A stretch of DNA of 64,000 nucleotides from Bacteroidia bacterium (lineage in GTDB: Bacteria > Bacteroidota > Bacteroidia > AKYH767-A > OLB10). The notes below the pieces were generated by a model. It had not been told where the DNA came from, searched no databases, and saw only the letters and a list, made by a program, of their open reading frames with translations. Of the stretch, positions 1 through 9,155 are shown piece after piece. Location of the stretch: positions 868,001-932,000 of the forward strand of contig JBAOIA010000011.1 of the NCBI GenBank assembly GCA_037045145.1, in the 5' to 3' direction. Position 1 is the stretch's first letter, and each line of letters starts with the position of its first letter. A program made the position numbers and the translations under genes.

Positions 1-1
1 T

Positions 2-358
2 CTGGGATATAATGGTCCACCTTCCGGCACGCACAATTGCGATACAGAATGGCCTGATGAAGGGTGCCCGCGCGACAGCAAAGGCGGTTGCTCTTTAGCC
101 ATTCATGCAGAACAAAATGCTGTTCTCTATGCTGCAAAAAATAAAGTGTCGGTAGAGGGGGCAACGCTATATGTAACGCTTTCGCCTTGCCTGGCTTGTG
201 CAAAGGTGGTGTTTACAGCAGGTATAAAAAAAGTGATTTTCTTAAATTCTTATGCCCGGTATAAAGGCATACAGTCGGATGAAGGAGTGGACTTTTTAAG
301 AAAATTTAGTGTAGAAGTGCAACAATATCGTCCTGAGGCTGTTTTGCCTTCAAAGTAA
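2..358 (+). CDS. dCMP/cytidine deaminase family protein (5' truncated)
   Basis: The frame is open from base 2, so the N-terminus lies outside the window. Visible are the zinc-binding and catalytic HAE motif (about base 107) and the PCLAC (PCxxC) motif (about base 193) of the CMP/dCMP deaminase fold. The segment between them is rich in Cys and Asp, as in ComEB/deoxycytidylate deaminases, which convert dCMP to dUMP for dTTP synthesis. It ends 5 bp before ctpA on the same strand, so the two may be co-transcribed. dCMP deaminase is more likely than cytidine, guanine or tRNA adenosine deaminase, but the missing N-terminus limits certainty. Confidence 0.85.
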   Translation: MGYNGPPSGTHNCDTEWPDEGCPRDSKGGCSLAIHAEQNAVLYAAKNKVSVEGATLYVTLSPCLACAKVVFTAGIKKVIFLNSYARYKGIQSDEGVDFLRKFSVEVQQYRPEAVLPSK

Positions 359-363
359 TTTCA

Positions 364-2013
364 ATGGATTCAAAAAGCAACAAAAATTTTCAGCCTATTG
401 TTTATGCTTTGCTCATTACAGTAGGCATCGTCTTAGGAATGTCGTTCAATAATTCATTTAAAGGAGGTCAGAATATTCTTTTTAGCCGTGGCTCTTCTGC
501 CGGGTTCAATAAAATAAACGATGTAGTCAACTATATCCGTCAGGAATATGTGGACACTATTAATCAGCGGGAGTTAGTTAACAGCAGCATAACACAAATA
601 CTGCAAAACCTTGACCCACACTCCTCCTATATTCCTGCAGACGAACTGAAGTCAGTTAACGAACCCCTTGAAGGAAATTTTGAAGGTATAGGCATAGAGT
701 TTCACATACAGTACGATACCATCATGGTGGTGTCAACCATTGCAGGTGGCCCATCAGAAACTATCGGGCTGCGTCCCGGTGACCGCATTGTCGAAGTAGA
801 TAAAAAGAAAATTGCCGGTATAGGCATAAAAAACGAAGACGTGTTTAAATACCTGCGCGGCCCCGAAGGAACCAAGGTTGCCTTGAAGGTTAAACGCAGT
901 GGTATAGAAAAATTGCTCGACTTTACCATTATAAGAGGTAAAATTCCTATCCGCAGTCTGGAAACATCTTTTATGGCTGATGCAAAAACCGGTTACATAA
1001 AAATTTCGAGATTCTCTGCCACAACCTACGATGAATTTATGGAGGCTGTAGCAGCATTGAAAAAACAAGGCATGGAAAATCTTATTCTTGACTTAAGAGG
1101 AAATCCGGGAGGTTATTTAGATGCAGCTACCATGCTTGCAGATGAGTTTTTGCCCGATAAAAAATTAATCGTTTATACAGAAGGAAAAGCACGTCCGCGA
1201 AAAAATTATTATGCCACGGAGAAAGGTGATTTTGAAAAAGGAAAAGTTTTTGTTCTGATTGATGAAGGCTCTGCTTCGGCATCAGAGATACTGGCAGGTG
1301 CCTTGCAGGATTGGGACAGAGCAGAAATTATTGGTCGCAGATCATTCGGTAAAGGATTGGTTCAGGAGCAAACATTGTTTCCTGATGGCTCTGCTATGCG
1401 CCTGACCGTAGCACGTTATTATACGCCTACCGGACGTAGCATACAGAAGCCTTACAAGAATGGCTACATGGCCTACGAAGAAGAAGTGTTTGATAGGTTT
1501 AAGCATGGCGAAATGGTGAATGCAGACAGTACACACTTTAACGACTCATTAAAATATACAACACCCGGAGGTAAAGTAGTTTATGGCGGAGGCGGCATTA
1601 TGCCTGATTTGTTTATTCCTATTGATACGACTGCCGACAATGAATTTGCCCGTTCTGTTTTTGGGTTGGGGTTGGTAAGCCGCTTTTCGTATGATTATAC
1701 CGATAAGAACAGAAACAAACTTAATGCCTATAAAAGCATTGACGATTACATAAAAAATTTTGCTGCCGACCAGCGGCTGCTAAGCGATTTCTTTGTTTAC
1801 GCCATTGACAATAAAGTGAAACCGGATGAAAAAAGTATTCATGCATCGAAGCAGCTAATTGCCAATCAGCTTAAAGCAAACATCGGAAGGTTGTTATTTG
1901 GCAATGATGCTTTTTATCGTGTTGTATTGTCTGATGACAAAGCGTTTAATGCAGCATTACAGCAATCGGAAAGCACAGAACAGGTTATGGTTAAAGAGGC
2001 AAAAGAGAAATAA
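364..2013 (+). CDS. ctpA: S41 family C-terminal processing protease
   Basis: 549 aa. An N-terminal membrane anchor or uncleaved signal (about residues 13-32) is followed by a PDZ domain (about 95-180) and the S41 tail-specific protease domain (about 205-370). The Ser/Lys dyad is visible as S305 in GSASASE and K330 in FGKGLVQ, 25 residues apart as in Prc/CtpA. A C-terminal extension of about 150 aa follows. The family degrades or trims envelope proteins in the periplasm after recognising C-terminal tails. The ATG lies 5 bp after the deaminase stop codon. Confidence 0.95.
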   Translation: MDSKSNKNFQPIVYALLITVGIVLGMSFNNSFKGGQNILFSRGSSAGFNKINDVVNYIRQEYVDTINQRELVNSSITQILQNLDPHSSYIPADELKSVNEPLEGNFEGIGIEFHIQYDTIMVVSTIAGGPSETIGLRPGDRIVEVDKKKIAGIGIKNEDVFKYLRGPEGTKVALKVKRSGIEKLLDFTIIRGKIPIRSLETSFMADAKTGYIKISRFSATTYDEFMEAVAALKKQGMENLILDLRGNPGGYLDAATMLADEFLPDKKLIVYTEGKARPRKNYYATEKGDFEKGKVFVLIDEGSASASEILAGALQDWDRAEIIGRRSFGKGLVQEQTLFPDGSAMRLTVARYYTPTGRSIQKPYKNGYMAYEEEVFDRFKHGEMVNADSTHFNDSLKYTTPGGKVVYGGGGIMPDLFIPIDTTADNEFARSVFGLGLVSRFSYDYTDKNRNKLNAYKSIDDYIKNFAADQRLLSDFFVYAIDNKVKPDEKSIHASKQLIANQLKANIGRLLFGNDAFYRVVLSDDKAFNAALQQSESTEQVMVKEAKEK

Positions 2014-2016
2014 TTT

Positions 2017-2319
2017 TTACACCTTATTCTGAAAAGTATTAATTTTTTCCAGCACAATCTTTTTTATCTCCAGCACATCCTCTTTATAAAAACCCGTAGC
2101 TACAATAGCACCTTCGCCTGTTGTGTTGATGGTGATAGACGAAAAGCCAACTAAAGGCGTGTTGACTTCAACAGAAGATATTCGCGAAAAAGGAATAGTT
2201 TTTTCTTCTCCGCTGAATACACCCGGTATTCTGAAAGTTATTCCATCATTGTCTATTCTTATTTTGTTAGGCAATACTTTATTCCCTTTCGACATTCGTG
2301 ATGCTTTATACTCTTTCAT
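2017..2319 (-). CDS. small PH-like domain protein
   Basis: About 100 aa, convergent with ctpA (3 bp between the stops). I place the start at the ATG at 2319 (MKEYKASRMSKG); the longer frame to 2352 adds 11 residues. The beta-rich pattern with a basic N-terminus (KIRIDNDGITFRIPG, then TIPFSRISSVEV) resembles bacterial PH-like (bPH) domains. No signal peptide or membrane segment is seen. Function is unknown, and the PH assignment is from pattern only. Confidence 0.6.
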   Translation of the reverse strand: MKEYKASRMSKGNKVLPNKIRIDNDGITFRIPGVFSGEEKTIPFSRISSVEVNTPLVGFSSITINTTGEGAIVATGFYKEDVLEIKKIVLEKINTFQNKV

Positions 2320-2461
2320 TGTTATTTGAATAAGGTCAAAGTTATGTAACATTCATAGATCTTTCACAAAAAATAAAATAGTGGCATCTGATTTGCGTTA
2401 ATGTCATTACCGTAACACAGAAAATAAGGAGTTTTTCAGGTTAGTTTTAGGTTAGGTAAAA

Positions 2462-2484
2462 GGGCTGTCTGCATCAGACGGCCT
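2462..2484 (-). terminator. intrinsic terminator of the coaE operon
   Basis: A 9-bp stem (2463-2471 with 2475-2483, one G-T pair) and a three-base loop lie directly downstream of the coaE stop. A TTTT run follows on the minus strand. The plus-strand side also has a T-rich run, so it could work both ways. Confidence 0.75.
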
Positions 2485-2486
2485 TT

Positions 2487-3068
2487 TTATTTTTCCATCA
2501 ACAATTCGTGAATTTTTAATACCTGCGGCAATAAAGGCGCTGTGCCATCATTTTTTATCAGATAGTTACAAAGCTTATTGCGATCTTCTTCATTAAGCTG
2601 TCTGGTAATAATTGCTTTTATTTTTTCTTCCGTGGTGTTATCGCGTTTAATGGCACGTTCAATTCTTAGTATTTCGGGTGCAGTGACACAGATTACAGCA
2701 TCTAAATCTTTATTTGCTCCCGATTCAAACATAATAGCTGCTTCTTTTAGAATATAATCAGCATGTTGCTTAATGCACCATTCATTGAAGTGCTTGGCAA
2801 CTTCAGGATGTACTAAGGCATTGACTGTTGCTAACTTTTTTTCATCGTTAAAAATAAACGAAGCTAAAACGGAGCGATTGAGTTCATCATGCTCGTTGTA
2901 AATACTGCTGCCAAAAAGTTGTTTGAGTTTACTGCGTAGTGGTTCATGATTCATTAATTGCTTTGCTGCTGTGTCTGCATCATAAACCGGTATGCCTAAT
3001 GTTTTAAAGATATTAGCTACAAATGTTTTTCCTGAACCTATGCCCCCTGTTATGCCAATTTTTTTCAT
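2487..3068 (-). CDS. coaE: dephospho-CoA kinase
   Basis: 193 aa, normal length for the family. The P-loop GGIGSGKT is at residues 8-15, followed by the conserved PVYDADTAAKQLM. The enzyme phosphorylates dephospho-CoA at the 3'-hydroxyl in the last step of CoA synthesis, in the cytoplasm. Its ATG overlaps the ybbR stop by one base (TGATG), so it is translationally coupled as the last gene of the DUF1573-yajC-ybbR-coaE operon. Confidence 0.96.
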   Translation of the reverse strand: MKKIGITGGIGSGKTFVANIFKTLGIPVYDADTAAKQLMNHEPLRSKLKQLFGSSIYNEHDELNRSVLASFIFNDEKKLATVNALVHPEVAKHFNEWCIKQHADYILKEAAIMFESGANKDLDAVICVTAPEILRIERAIKRDNTTEEKIKAIITRQLNEEDRNKLCNYLIKNDGTAPLLPQVLKIHELLMEK

Positions 3069-4015
3069 CAGCGCTCTATAAAATAATTGACTGTTGACGG
3101 AACAATAGATGTTACATTTATACCTTGTGGTTTACGGACTAATTCAACGGCCAGCTGACCTTCTTTTAAGTATCGTTTTGCAGAAACCATTACCTGAAAT
3201 GAATCTGCATTTAGTTGCTCATAACGTTTTAACGGTACCTGAACAATAAGTTCTGCATTTTCAGGAATGAGTATTACCTTACCGCTTCCGGCAACAGAAT
3301 AATTTAAGGTAACAGGAATTTTTTTCTCGATAAACTCTTCAACAGGTATAAAAATCTTTATTTCTTTCTGTGATAAATTAACTTTACCGGCAGGTGAAAT
3401 TAATGAAAGGGTCGCTTTTAAATCACGGTCAAGGTTTTCGTAGGTTGCTTCAATAGTTTTTACTTCCTGAACACCGTCAAGCTGACTTTTCTCTCCCGAA
3501 ATGGTAATGCTGTCAGGTATCATGCTGACTTTTCCTGACAACCCAAAGTTTTTCTTTATAGAATACGTGAATTGCATAACTACAGGAACCGTTTTCAGGT
3601 ACTTGGATGAAAGATATAGCCATACAGAATCCGGTAAAGTGGATACAACATCCATTTCTTTAAGCCTGTTTTGATTCTGATTTCTGAATTCGCTTTGTAA
3701 ACTAATGCCTAACTTTTCATTGTTTACTGCGTATTTTTTCAGATCAACAGTTAAGTCTCTTTCACGGTTTCTGATTAAAAACCAAAACAACTCAAATCCT
3801 CTTGAACGAAGTGTTACGTTTACCTGTTGGGGTATTTCGCTGATGACTTGCTTTCTGAAAGGCGTATTCTGAAGGGTAATGTTATAAGTTACGGGATAAA
3901 CATAGTTCTTGTTTAATGAATATAAAATCCAGAAAACTAGTGACACGAAAACACAAATAAAAAATACGGGCAATGATGCATTGCCTCTTAACCTGATATT
4001 TTTAAAAATATTCAA
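3068..4015 (-). CDS. YbbR-like domain membrane protein
   Basis: 315 aa. One N-terminal membrane helix (about 14-34) is followed by an extracytoplasmic beta-rich region with the repeating YbbR pattern (for example QQVNVTLRSRG and TISGEKSQL). In Firmicutes YbbR (CdaR) regulates diadenylate cyclase; no cyclase is next to it here, so the role is open. It lies between yajC (12-bp gap) and coaE (1-bp overlap), an order I recall from other Bacteroidota. Confidence 0.85.
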   Translation of the reverse strand: MNIFKNIRLRGNASLPVFFICVFVSLVFWILYSLNKNYVYPVTYNITLQNTPFRKQVISEIPQQVNVTLRSRGFELFWFLIRNRERDLTVDLKKYAVNNEKLGISLQSEFRNQNQNRLKEMDVVSTLPDSVWLYLSSKYLKTVPVVMQFTYSIKKNFGLSGKVSMIPDSITISGEKSQLDGVQEVKTIEATYENLDRDLKATLSLISPAGKVNLSQKEIKIFIPVEEFIEKKIPVTLNYSVAGSGKVILIPENAELIVQVPLKRYEQLNADSFQVMVSAKRYLKEGQLAVELVRKPQGINVTSIVPSTVNYFIER

Positions 4016-4027
4016 GTGTAAGGCTTT

Positions 4028-4348
4028 TTATTTTTTATCTTCAGTTTTTTTATACTGCTTGGAAGCTTCTGCAGAAACTGCGCTTTTGTCAATTTTAACT
4101 CTTACGTTGTTGTCAATCTCTAGGATAAAAAATGTTTCGCCAACTTCAGTAATTTTTCCATGAACACCACCAATGGTAACCACTTTATCACCTTTGTTAA
4201 TACTTTCTTTGAATTGTTTTTCAACTTTCATTTTTTTCATCTGTGGCCGCAGCATAAAAAAATACATGATTACAATAATTAATCCCAACATGAGAAATTG
4301 CTGCATGGCCATGTTGCCTTGCGATTGAAGTAGAATGGTTAAATACAT
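4028..4348 (-). CDS. yajC: preprotein translocase subunit YajC
   Basis: 106 aa with one membrane helix near the N-terminus (about 17-33) followed by the typical LRPQMKKMK basic segment and the small beta domain (KGDKVVTIGGVHGKITEV). YajC accompanies SecDF at the Sec translocon. Its ATG at 4348 overlaps the stop of the DUF1573 gene by one base (TAATG). A second possible start is at Met13 (NMAMQQF). Confidence 0.93.
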   Translation of the reverse strand: MYLTILLQSQGNMAMQQFLMLGLIIVIMYFFMLRPQMKKMKVEKQFKESINKGDKVVTIGGVHGKITEVGETFFILEIDNNVRVKIDKSAVSAEASKQYKKTEDKK

Positions 4349-4809
4349 TATTTGTCTTTTTTAGAAATGTCTGCACTAATGGTTAAAACTTTTGTGTTTG
4401 GAACTGTGTTGGCAAGTAATGTTACTGTCTTACTGGTCATGCCATGTTTGCCTTCACTGTTAAAAGTAACTTTGATAAATCCTTCCTGCCCCGGTGCAAT
4501 AGGATCTTTTGAGTATTCGGGAACGGTACAACCACAGCTGGCACTTGCTTGAGTAATAATTAATGGTGCCTTGCCCGAATTTTTAAATTTAAAATTGTAT
4601 GATACGATTTCGCCTTCGGTAATAGGGCCGAATTCGTGATTATCACTTTCAAAGTCGAATTTAGGTAAAAGAGAAGTGTCTGCATCTGCAGGCTCTGCAC
4701 TTGCAGGGTTGTTTATCATTTCAGGTTCTATGGTTTTCTTTTGCTGGTCGGACGTGCATGATACAAATGCAAAGCCGATAATACATAAAACTAAAAAAAG
4801 GTGTTTCAT
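4348..4809 (-). CDS. DUF1573 lipoprotein
   Basis: About 153 aa. The ATG at 4809 is preferred over an upstream TTG because it places a normal lipoprotein signal (MKHLFLVLCIIGFAFVSC) at the N-terminus, with the lipidated Cys in FVSC. The body matches DUF1573, an Ig-like (ASH/HYDIN-like) fold with the signature SCGCTVPEYSK. Such proteins are envelope-located in Bacteroidota; the molecular role is unknown. First gene of the coaE operon. Confidence 0.88.
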   Translation of the reverse strand: MKHLFLVLCIIGFAFVSCTSDQQKKTIEPEMINNPASAEPADADTSLLPKFDFESDNHEFGPITEGEIVSYNFKFKNSGKAPLIITQASASCGCTVPEYSKDPIAPGQEGFIKVTFNSEGKHGMTSKTVTLLANTVPNTKVLTISADISKKDK

Positions 4810-4829
4810 ACTGTAACTCAATTTTGCTG

Positions 4830-4861
4830 CGAAAGTAAGGCTAAGTTACTTAAGCAGCAAA
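4830..4861 (-). promoter_or_regulatory. promoter of the DUF1573-yajC-ybbR-coaE operon
   Basis: On the minus strand, TTTG (4861-4858), a 20-bp spacer and TACTTTCG (4837-4830) match the Bacteroidota -33/-7 pattern with one mismatch in the -7 box. The first ATG lies about 20 bp downstream. Confidence 0.6.
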
Positions 4862-4887
4862 CTGTATTTTCGACAATTGCTATATTA

Positions 4888-5634
4888 TCAGATTTTTTTC
4901 AGGCTGCTTAAAAAGTCTTCTTTCTTGCGTTGCGATACAGTAATTGTGCTTCCATCGCTCATCACCACATAACCACCACGGCCGCTTTGGTACTTTTTTA
5001 TACAGTCAAGGTTCACTAAATGTGAGTGGTGAATTCTGAAAAAATTATATTCGGTAAGTAAGTCTTCAAACTCTTTAAGGTTTTTGCTTACCAACAGTTT
5101 CTTGCCGTCAGTAAGAAAAACAGAAGTGTATTTTCCGTCAGCTTCGCAACGTAAAATATTTTTTATTTCAATAAACTCAAGTCCTTCACCAGAAGTCAGT
5201 CCAATTTTCTGATGATTGCTGCTTTTCTGAACGTTTGCAATAAGCGTGTTTACTTTTTCTTTATTGTTCTTGCGGTTGCGGTTTTCTTCCGCACGTTTAA
5301 TGGCTTTAATTAACTCTTCTTCGTCAACAGGTTTAAGAATATAATCCATTGCCGAAAATTTTATAGCTTTAATGGCATATTGGTCAAAAGCAGTAATAAA
5401 AATCACATCAAAATTTACCTCATCAAATTTAGAAAGCAAGTCGAAGCCTGTGCCACCGGGCATTTCAATATCCAACAGAACCAAATCGGGTTCACTCTGA
5501 AGAATCATTTGATAGGCTTCTTTAGTATTTGATGCTTCGCCAATTACTTTAACCTCGGGGCAGTTGGTGGCAAGAATCATTTTAAGCAGCTCTCGGCCAC
5601 GTTTTTCATCATCTACTATTAATGTTTGTAACAT
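4888..5634 (-). CDS. LytTR family response regulator
   Basis: 248 aa. The receiver domain (about 1-118) has acidic D8/D9, phosphoacceptor D55 in LVLLDIEMPGG, and a Lys in YILKPVDEEE. A LytTR DNA-binding domain (about 145-248) contains FFRIHHSHLVNLDCI. It sits 11 bp downstream of the sensor kinase gene on the same strand, so the two form a LytS/AlgR-type two-component pair. Target genes cannot be told from the window. Confidence 0.94.
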   Translation of the reverse strand: MLQTLIVDDEKRGRELLKMILATNCPEVKVIGEASNTKEAYQMILQSEPDLVLLDIEMPGGTGFDLLSKFDEVNFDVIFITAFDQYAIKAIKFSAMDYILKPVDEEELIKAIKRAEENRNRKNNKEKVNTLIANVQKSSNHQKIGLTSGEGLEFIEIKNILRCEADGKYTSVFLTDGKKLLVSKNLKEFEDLLTEYNFFRIHHSHLVNLDCIKKYQSGRGGYVVMSDGSTITVSQRKKEDFLSSLKKI

Positions 5635-5645
5635 CTTGTTTGGTT

Positions 5646-8609
5646 TTAAATCGGTATGGTAACAATTACACGTGTTCCTGCTGCATTATGCTGTTCATCT
5701 TCTTTGTCTATAATCTGAATGTCAATATGCTGTTCTCGTATGCTGTTTAATGTTTTAATTCTGTCGTCAATTAACTGTGTTCCTCTTGATATATGTTGTG
5801 ATGTTGATTGGTTTTTTAATCGTGCGGCCTCTGCTCTTCCTATTCCGTCATCATCAATAATGCCAACAATACATCCGTTTTTTTGTTCAAAGATAAGTGT
5901 TAAATTGCCTTGTCGGCTTAAATTTACCAATCCGTGGTTTATGGCATTCTCAACAAAAGGTTGAAGCAGGGTAGCCGGAATCTCAGTGTTTTTAAAATCA
6001 ATTTTATCATCAACCTGTAAATGGAAGTTAAACCCTTCATCAAAACGCATTTGTTCAAGTTCAATATAAAGTCTGAGCATGTTTATTTCTTCCTCAAGTG
6101 TGATGCTCTCGGAAGTTGAATGGTCGAGAAACATACGTAGCAGCTTCGAAAATTTTGTAAGGTATTTATTGGCAGCAGCATGATTGTTGGTTGTTATAAA
6201 AAATTTGATGGTGTTGAGGCAGTTGAACAAAAAATGCGGATTCATTTGTGCCTGAAGCGCTTTTAATTCAAACTCAGCAAATCGTTTGTTCAACGCAGTT
6301 TTCTTTTTTTCCTGATTGCGTATATGTTTAATTCTGAAATAGGCTACCAGGCCAAGCAGTGCAATGCCTGTCATATAAATAATTACCAAGAAAAGATTGC
6401 TCTTATAAAATGGTGCAGGCACATAGAAACGCAATGATTTTTCTGTACCAAAAATGCCGTACAACCGAACTTTAAATACATAATTCCCGGGATTCAGGTT
6501 AAAATAACGTGCTGTACGCCCTGTAGTTGCAGTGCTCCAGTCTGCATCAACACCCTCCAGCTTATATTGAAAAAAGACCTTTTGAGGGTTATTGAATTTT
6601 GGAGCAGTATAATTTATTTCAAGTGTTTTTATTTTTTGGAACAGATTTATATTACCTGCCGGTGTAAGTTCTTTATCATCAGCTTTAATGTTTTCAATAA
6701 TTATTTGAGGTATGTACTCGTTCTTAAGAATTCTTCTGGTATTGAGAATTGCAACACCTTTTATTGTAGGGAACCAAAAATGTGTATGGTCTTCTTTCAG
6801 GAAATTAGGTTGAAATCCTGAATTAAATTCAGTTGTTTTTAGCCCATCTTTTCTGTCGTAATAATTAAAAGAAAGCGTGGCGGATTTCTGATCGGCAAAA
6901 TTGTTGAGGTCGTACTTTTTTACATTGTAAATTCCTTTGTTTGCAGTAAACCAAAGGTTTTGTTGATTATCTTCTGCTATACAAAACACATCTAATGTTG
7001 ATAGTTCGGGTATATTGTTGTAGCTTATAAATTTCCCTGCTTTCAACCTTGAAAAACCACCTCTTATGGTACCTATCCATAAAGTCTTTTCTTCATCGAA
7101 GTATAAAGAGCGTATAGCGTTGGATGGCAACCCATGGTAGGTAGTAAACAAATCAATTTTCTGTGCATTTATTTTATATAAACCATTGTTGCTTGCTGCC
7201 CAAATACTTCCTATTGAATCTTCAGTAAAATAAGTAACCTTGGTTTTTATAATATCTTTAGCAAAGTGACTTATGGTGTCATGCCGAATGGTGAATATAC
7301 TTTTATCGGTACCAATCCAAATGGTTCCTTTACTGTCCTGATATAGGGCAAAAACAACATCATCAGTAAGTCCGTTTGTTTTATTGTAATGAAAAATTTC
7401 TTTGTCGTTTTTAAACTTAAATAGACCTCCGCCATAGGTTCCCACCCAAAGGTTTTCGTCTTTATCTTCAAGCATAGACCAAATGCATGTGTTTTCTTTA
7501 GGTTCAGCAATTTTAATGATTTTACCTTCAATAATTTTATTGATACCACCACAATTGTTGCCAACATAAACTGCACCATTGGCTGACTTTACAATAGGAG
7601 CAACGCCATCAGCAATTAATCCATCTTCTACAGAAAAAGTTTTAAAAATTTTGTAAGTAAGTTTGTTTACCCCGGCATTGTTTGTTCCAACCCAAATATT
7701 GTCTTCCAAATCCTGATAAACAGTTTTGACGTTGTTGGATGACAATCCAGACTCCTCAGTAATCTGTGTAAAGTCGTTTGTGCCTAAAAGGTAGATGCCC
7801 TCAAGACCATCAAAAATCCATTTCCTATTCTGTCTGTCCACAAAGATTCTAAAAAAACCTTCTGATTCATCAGGAAGACTAATTGTTTCAGTTTTTGCCG
7901 CACTTACTTTAAAAATTCCCTCTTTTGTGCCAACCCATAAAAAATTATCTCGGTCGTAACACAGGCTTAAAATTTCTGTTTTAGGAATGCTTTCAATCTG
8001 TTGAATATTGCCATTTTTCAACTCAAATAAACCACCTGTTGTAGCTATTAATAAACTGTTGTTTTTGCCTTCAGTAATTAATCGAATGTTGTACTGATTG
8101 ATGCGCGTACTGAAATCCAATATGTTGCCGACAACGGTATAAATTTCATTATTTGTTGTAGAAACATAAAGCGTTCCATCTTCAGAAAAACAGAAATTAG
8201 AAATGTTTATGTTACCAAATGATTTTTCGAACCCGGTAAATGTTACTCCATCAAATTTCACCAAATGTCCTTCATCGTCAAGCAGCCAAAGATTTTTATT
8301 TTTGTCTTCCTTTATAGATAAGACGGTATTGGACAATAAGCCTTTTGTTTCATTGATTCCAAAGACTGTAAAAGTGATACCATCATATCTCACCAATCCA
8401 CTGAAAGTAGAAAACCACAAGTAACCGTTTGATGTTTGAAGTATATCAATTATCGAGTTTTGCGGAAAACCGCTTTCGGTATTAAATACTTCAATAGAGA
8501 AATCATTTTCAATACCAAGGCTTTTCTCTGATAAATACGATTGTGACCTGACAGAAAAAGTTATGGTCAGGACAAAAAATAAGATTAGCAGATAAGCCCG
8601 TTTATGCAT
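5646..8609 (-). CDS. hybrid-propeller sensor histidine kinase (LytS type)
   Basis: 987 aa. Signal peptide (about 1-22), a long periplasmic region of two-component regulator propeller repeats (motifs such as LWFSTFSGLVRYDG and IWVGTNNAGV), a Y_Y_Y domain (about 645-730), one membrane helix (about 736-756), and a His_kinase domain with QMNPHFLFNCLNT (His about 790). An HATPase domain with FVENAINHGL and DDDGIGR follows. The architecture is that of Bacteroidota extracellular-ligand sensors. It forms an operon with the LytTR regulator downstream. The ligand is unknown. Confidence 0.93.
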   Translation of the reverse strand: MHKRAYLLILFFVLTITFSVRSQSYLSEKSLGIENDFSIEVFNTESGFPQNSIIDILQTSNGYLWFSTFSGLVRYDGITFTVFGINETKGLLSNTVLSIKEDKNKNLWLLDDEGHLVKFDGVTFTGFEKSFGNINISNFCFSEDGTLYVSTTNNEIYTVVGNILDFSTRINQYNIRLITEGKNNSLLIATTGGLFELKNGNIQQIESIPKTEILSLCYDRDNFLWVGTKEGIFKVSAAKTETISLPDESEGFFRIFVDRQNRKWIFDGLEGIYLLGTNDFTQITEESGLSSNNVKTVYQDLEDNIWVGTNNAGVNKLTYKIFKTFSVEDGLIADGVAPIVKSANGAVYVGNNCGGINKIIEGKIIKIAEPKENTCIWSMLEDKDENLWVGTYGGGLFKFKNDKEIFHYNKTNGLTDDVVFALYQDSKGTIWIGTDKSIFTIRHDTISHFAKDIIKTKVTYFTEDSIGSIWAASNNGLYKINAQKIDLFTTYHGLPSNAIRSLYFDEEKTLWIGTIRGGFSRLKAGKFISYNNIPELSTLDVFCIAEDNQQNLWFTANKGIYNVKKYDLNNFADQKSATLSFNYYDRKDGLKTTEFNSGFQPNFLKEDHTHFWFPTIKGVAILNTRRILKNEYIPQIIIENIKADDKELTPAGNINLFQKIKTLEINYTAPKFNNPQKVFFQYKLEGVDADWSTATTGRTARYFNLNPGNYVFKVRLYGIFGTEKSLRFYVPAPFYKSNLFLVIIYMTGIALLGLVAYFRIKHIRNQEKKKTALNKRFAEFELKALQAQMNPHFLFNCLNTIKFFITTNNHAAANKYLTKFSKLLRMFLDHSTSESITLEEEINMLRLYIELEQMRFDEGFNFHLQVDDKIDFKNTEIPATLLQPFVENAINHGLVNLSRQGNLTLIFEQKNGCIVGIIDDDGIGRAEAARLKNQSTSQHISRGTQLIDDRIKTLNSIREQHIDIQIIDKEDEQHNAAGTRVIVTIPI

Positions 8610-8778
8610 GTTGTTTATGCTGCCAAATTAAGCATTAAACGGTTTAATTTGATAAGGAAAGTAATAGGTGCAACAACAATAAATCCGCAAAGAGATTTGG
8701 AATTATTAGCAATAAAACAACTATCTCAATTTTCAACTTAATCTTATCATAAATATGCTCAATTGTTACTTTCCGGCT

Positions 8779-8808
8779 TTTGTTTATCGCAAACTAACAT
8801 TACATTCG
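8779..8808 (+). promoter_or_regulatory. promoter of the 63-aa protein gene
   Basis: TTTG at 8779-8782, an 18-bp spacer and TACATTCG at 8801-8808 (one mismatch to TAnnTTTG). The ATG follows 22 bp later. Confidence 0.5.
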
Positions 8809-8830
8809 TAAAAGATTTCAGCAGTAGATT

Positions 8831-9022
8831 ATGACTATCAAGAAAGGCGATAAAGTTTCATTTAACCTCCCGGGAACAGGGAATCGTCAGGTAGCAGAAG
8901 TTACTGATGTACTTGAGAAATGTGTTCAGGTAAAATATAATAACGAATCGTACAGCAATCTGCTGACATTAGATAAAGATAAAATTCTGGAAACATTACC
9001 AGAGGCTCCAAAGATGGAGTAA
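8831..9022 (+). CDS. small basic-acidic protein, possibly SH3/KOW-like
   Basis: 63 aa, no signal peptide. The start MTIKKGDKVSFNLPGTG and the alternating hydrophobic pattern (VAEVTDVLEKCVQVKYNN) suggest a small beta-barrel of the SH3/KOW sort. It has its own promoter candidate and a strong terminator, which supports a real monocistronic gene. Function unknown. Confidence 0.7.
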   Translation: MTIKKGDKVSFNLPGTGNRQVAEVTDVLEKCVQVKYNNESYSNLLTLDKDKILETLPEAPKME

Positions 9023-9051
9023 AGATGCGGTTTATTTTCTGTTTTTAGGTT

Positions 9052-9078
9052 AAGGGCTGGGAGAAATCCCGGCCTTTT
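9052..9078 (+). terminator. intrinsic terminator
   Basis: The GC-rich 8-bp stem 9055-9062 pairs with 9067-9074 around a GAAA loop and is followed by TTTT. It ends the 63-aa gene. Confidence 0.85.
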
Positions 9079-9128
9079 GCATTTTTAACAGCAAGTTTTA
9101 AATCGCTTAAAACATTCAATTATCTGAT

Positions 9129-9137
9129 TATCTTTGC
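9129..9137 (+). promoter_or_regulatory. -7 box of the 250-aa T9SS protein gene
   Basis: TATCTTTGC is a perfect TAnnTTTGC box 18 bp before the ATG at 9156. No clear -33 TTTG is seen at the expected spacing. Confidence 0.6.
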
Positions 9138-9155
9138 AAAAAAATCAAATTCTTT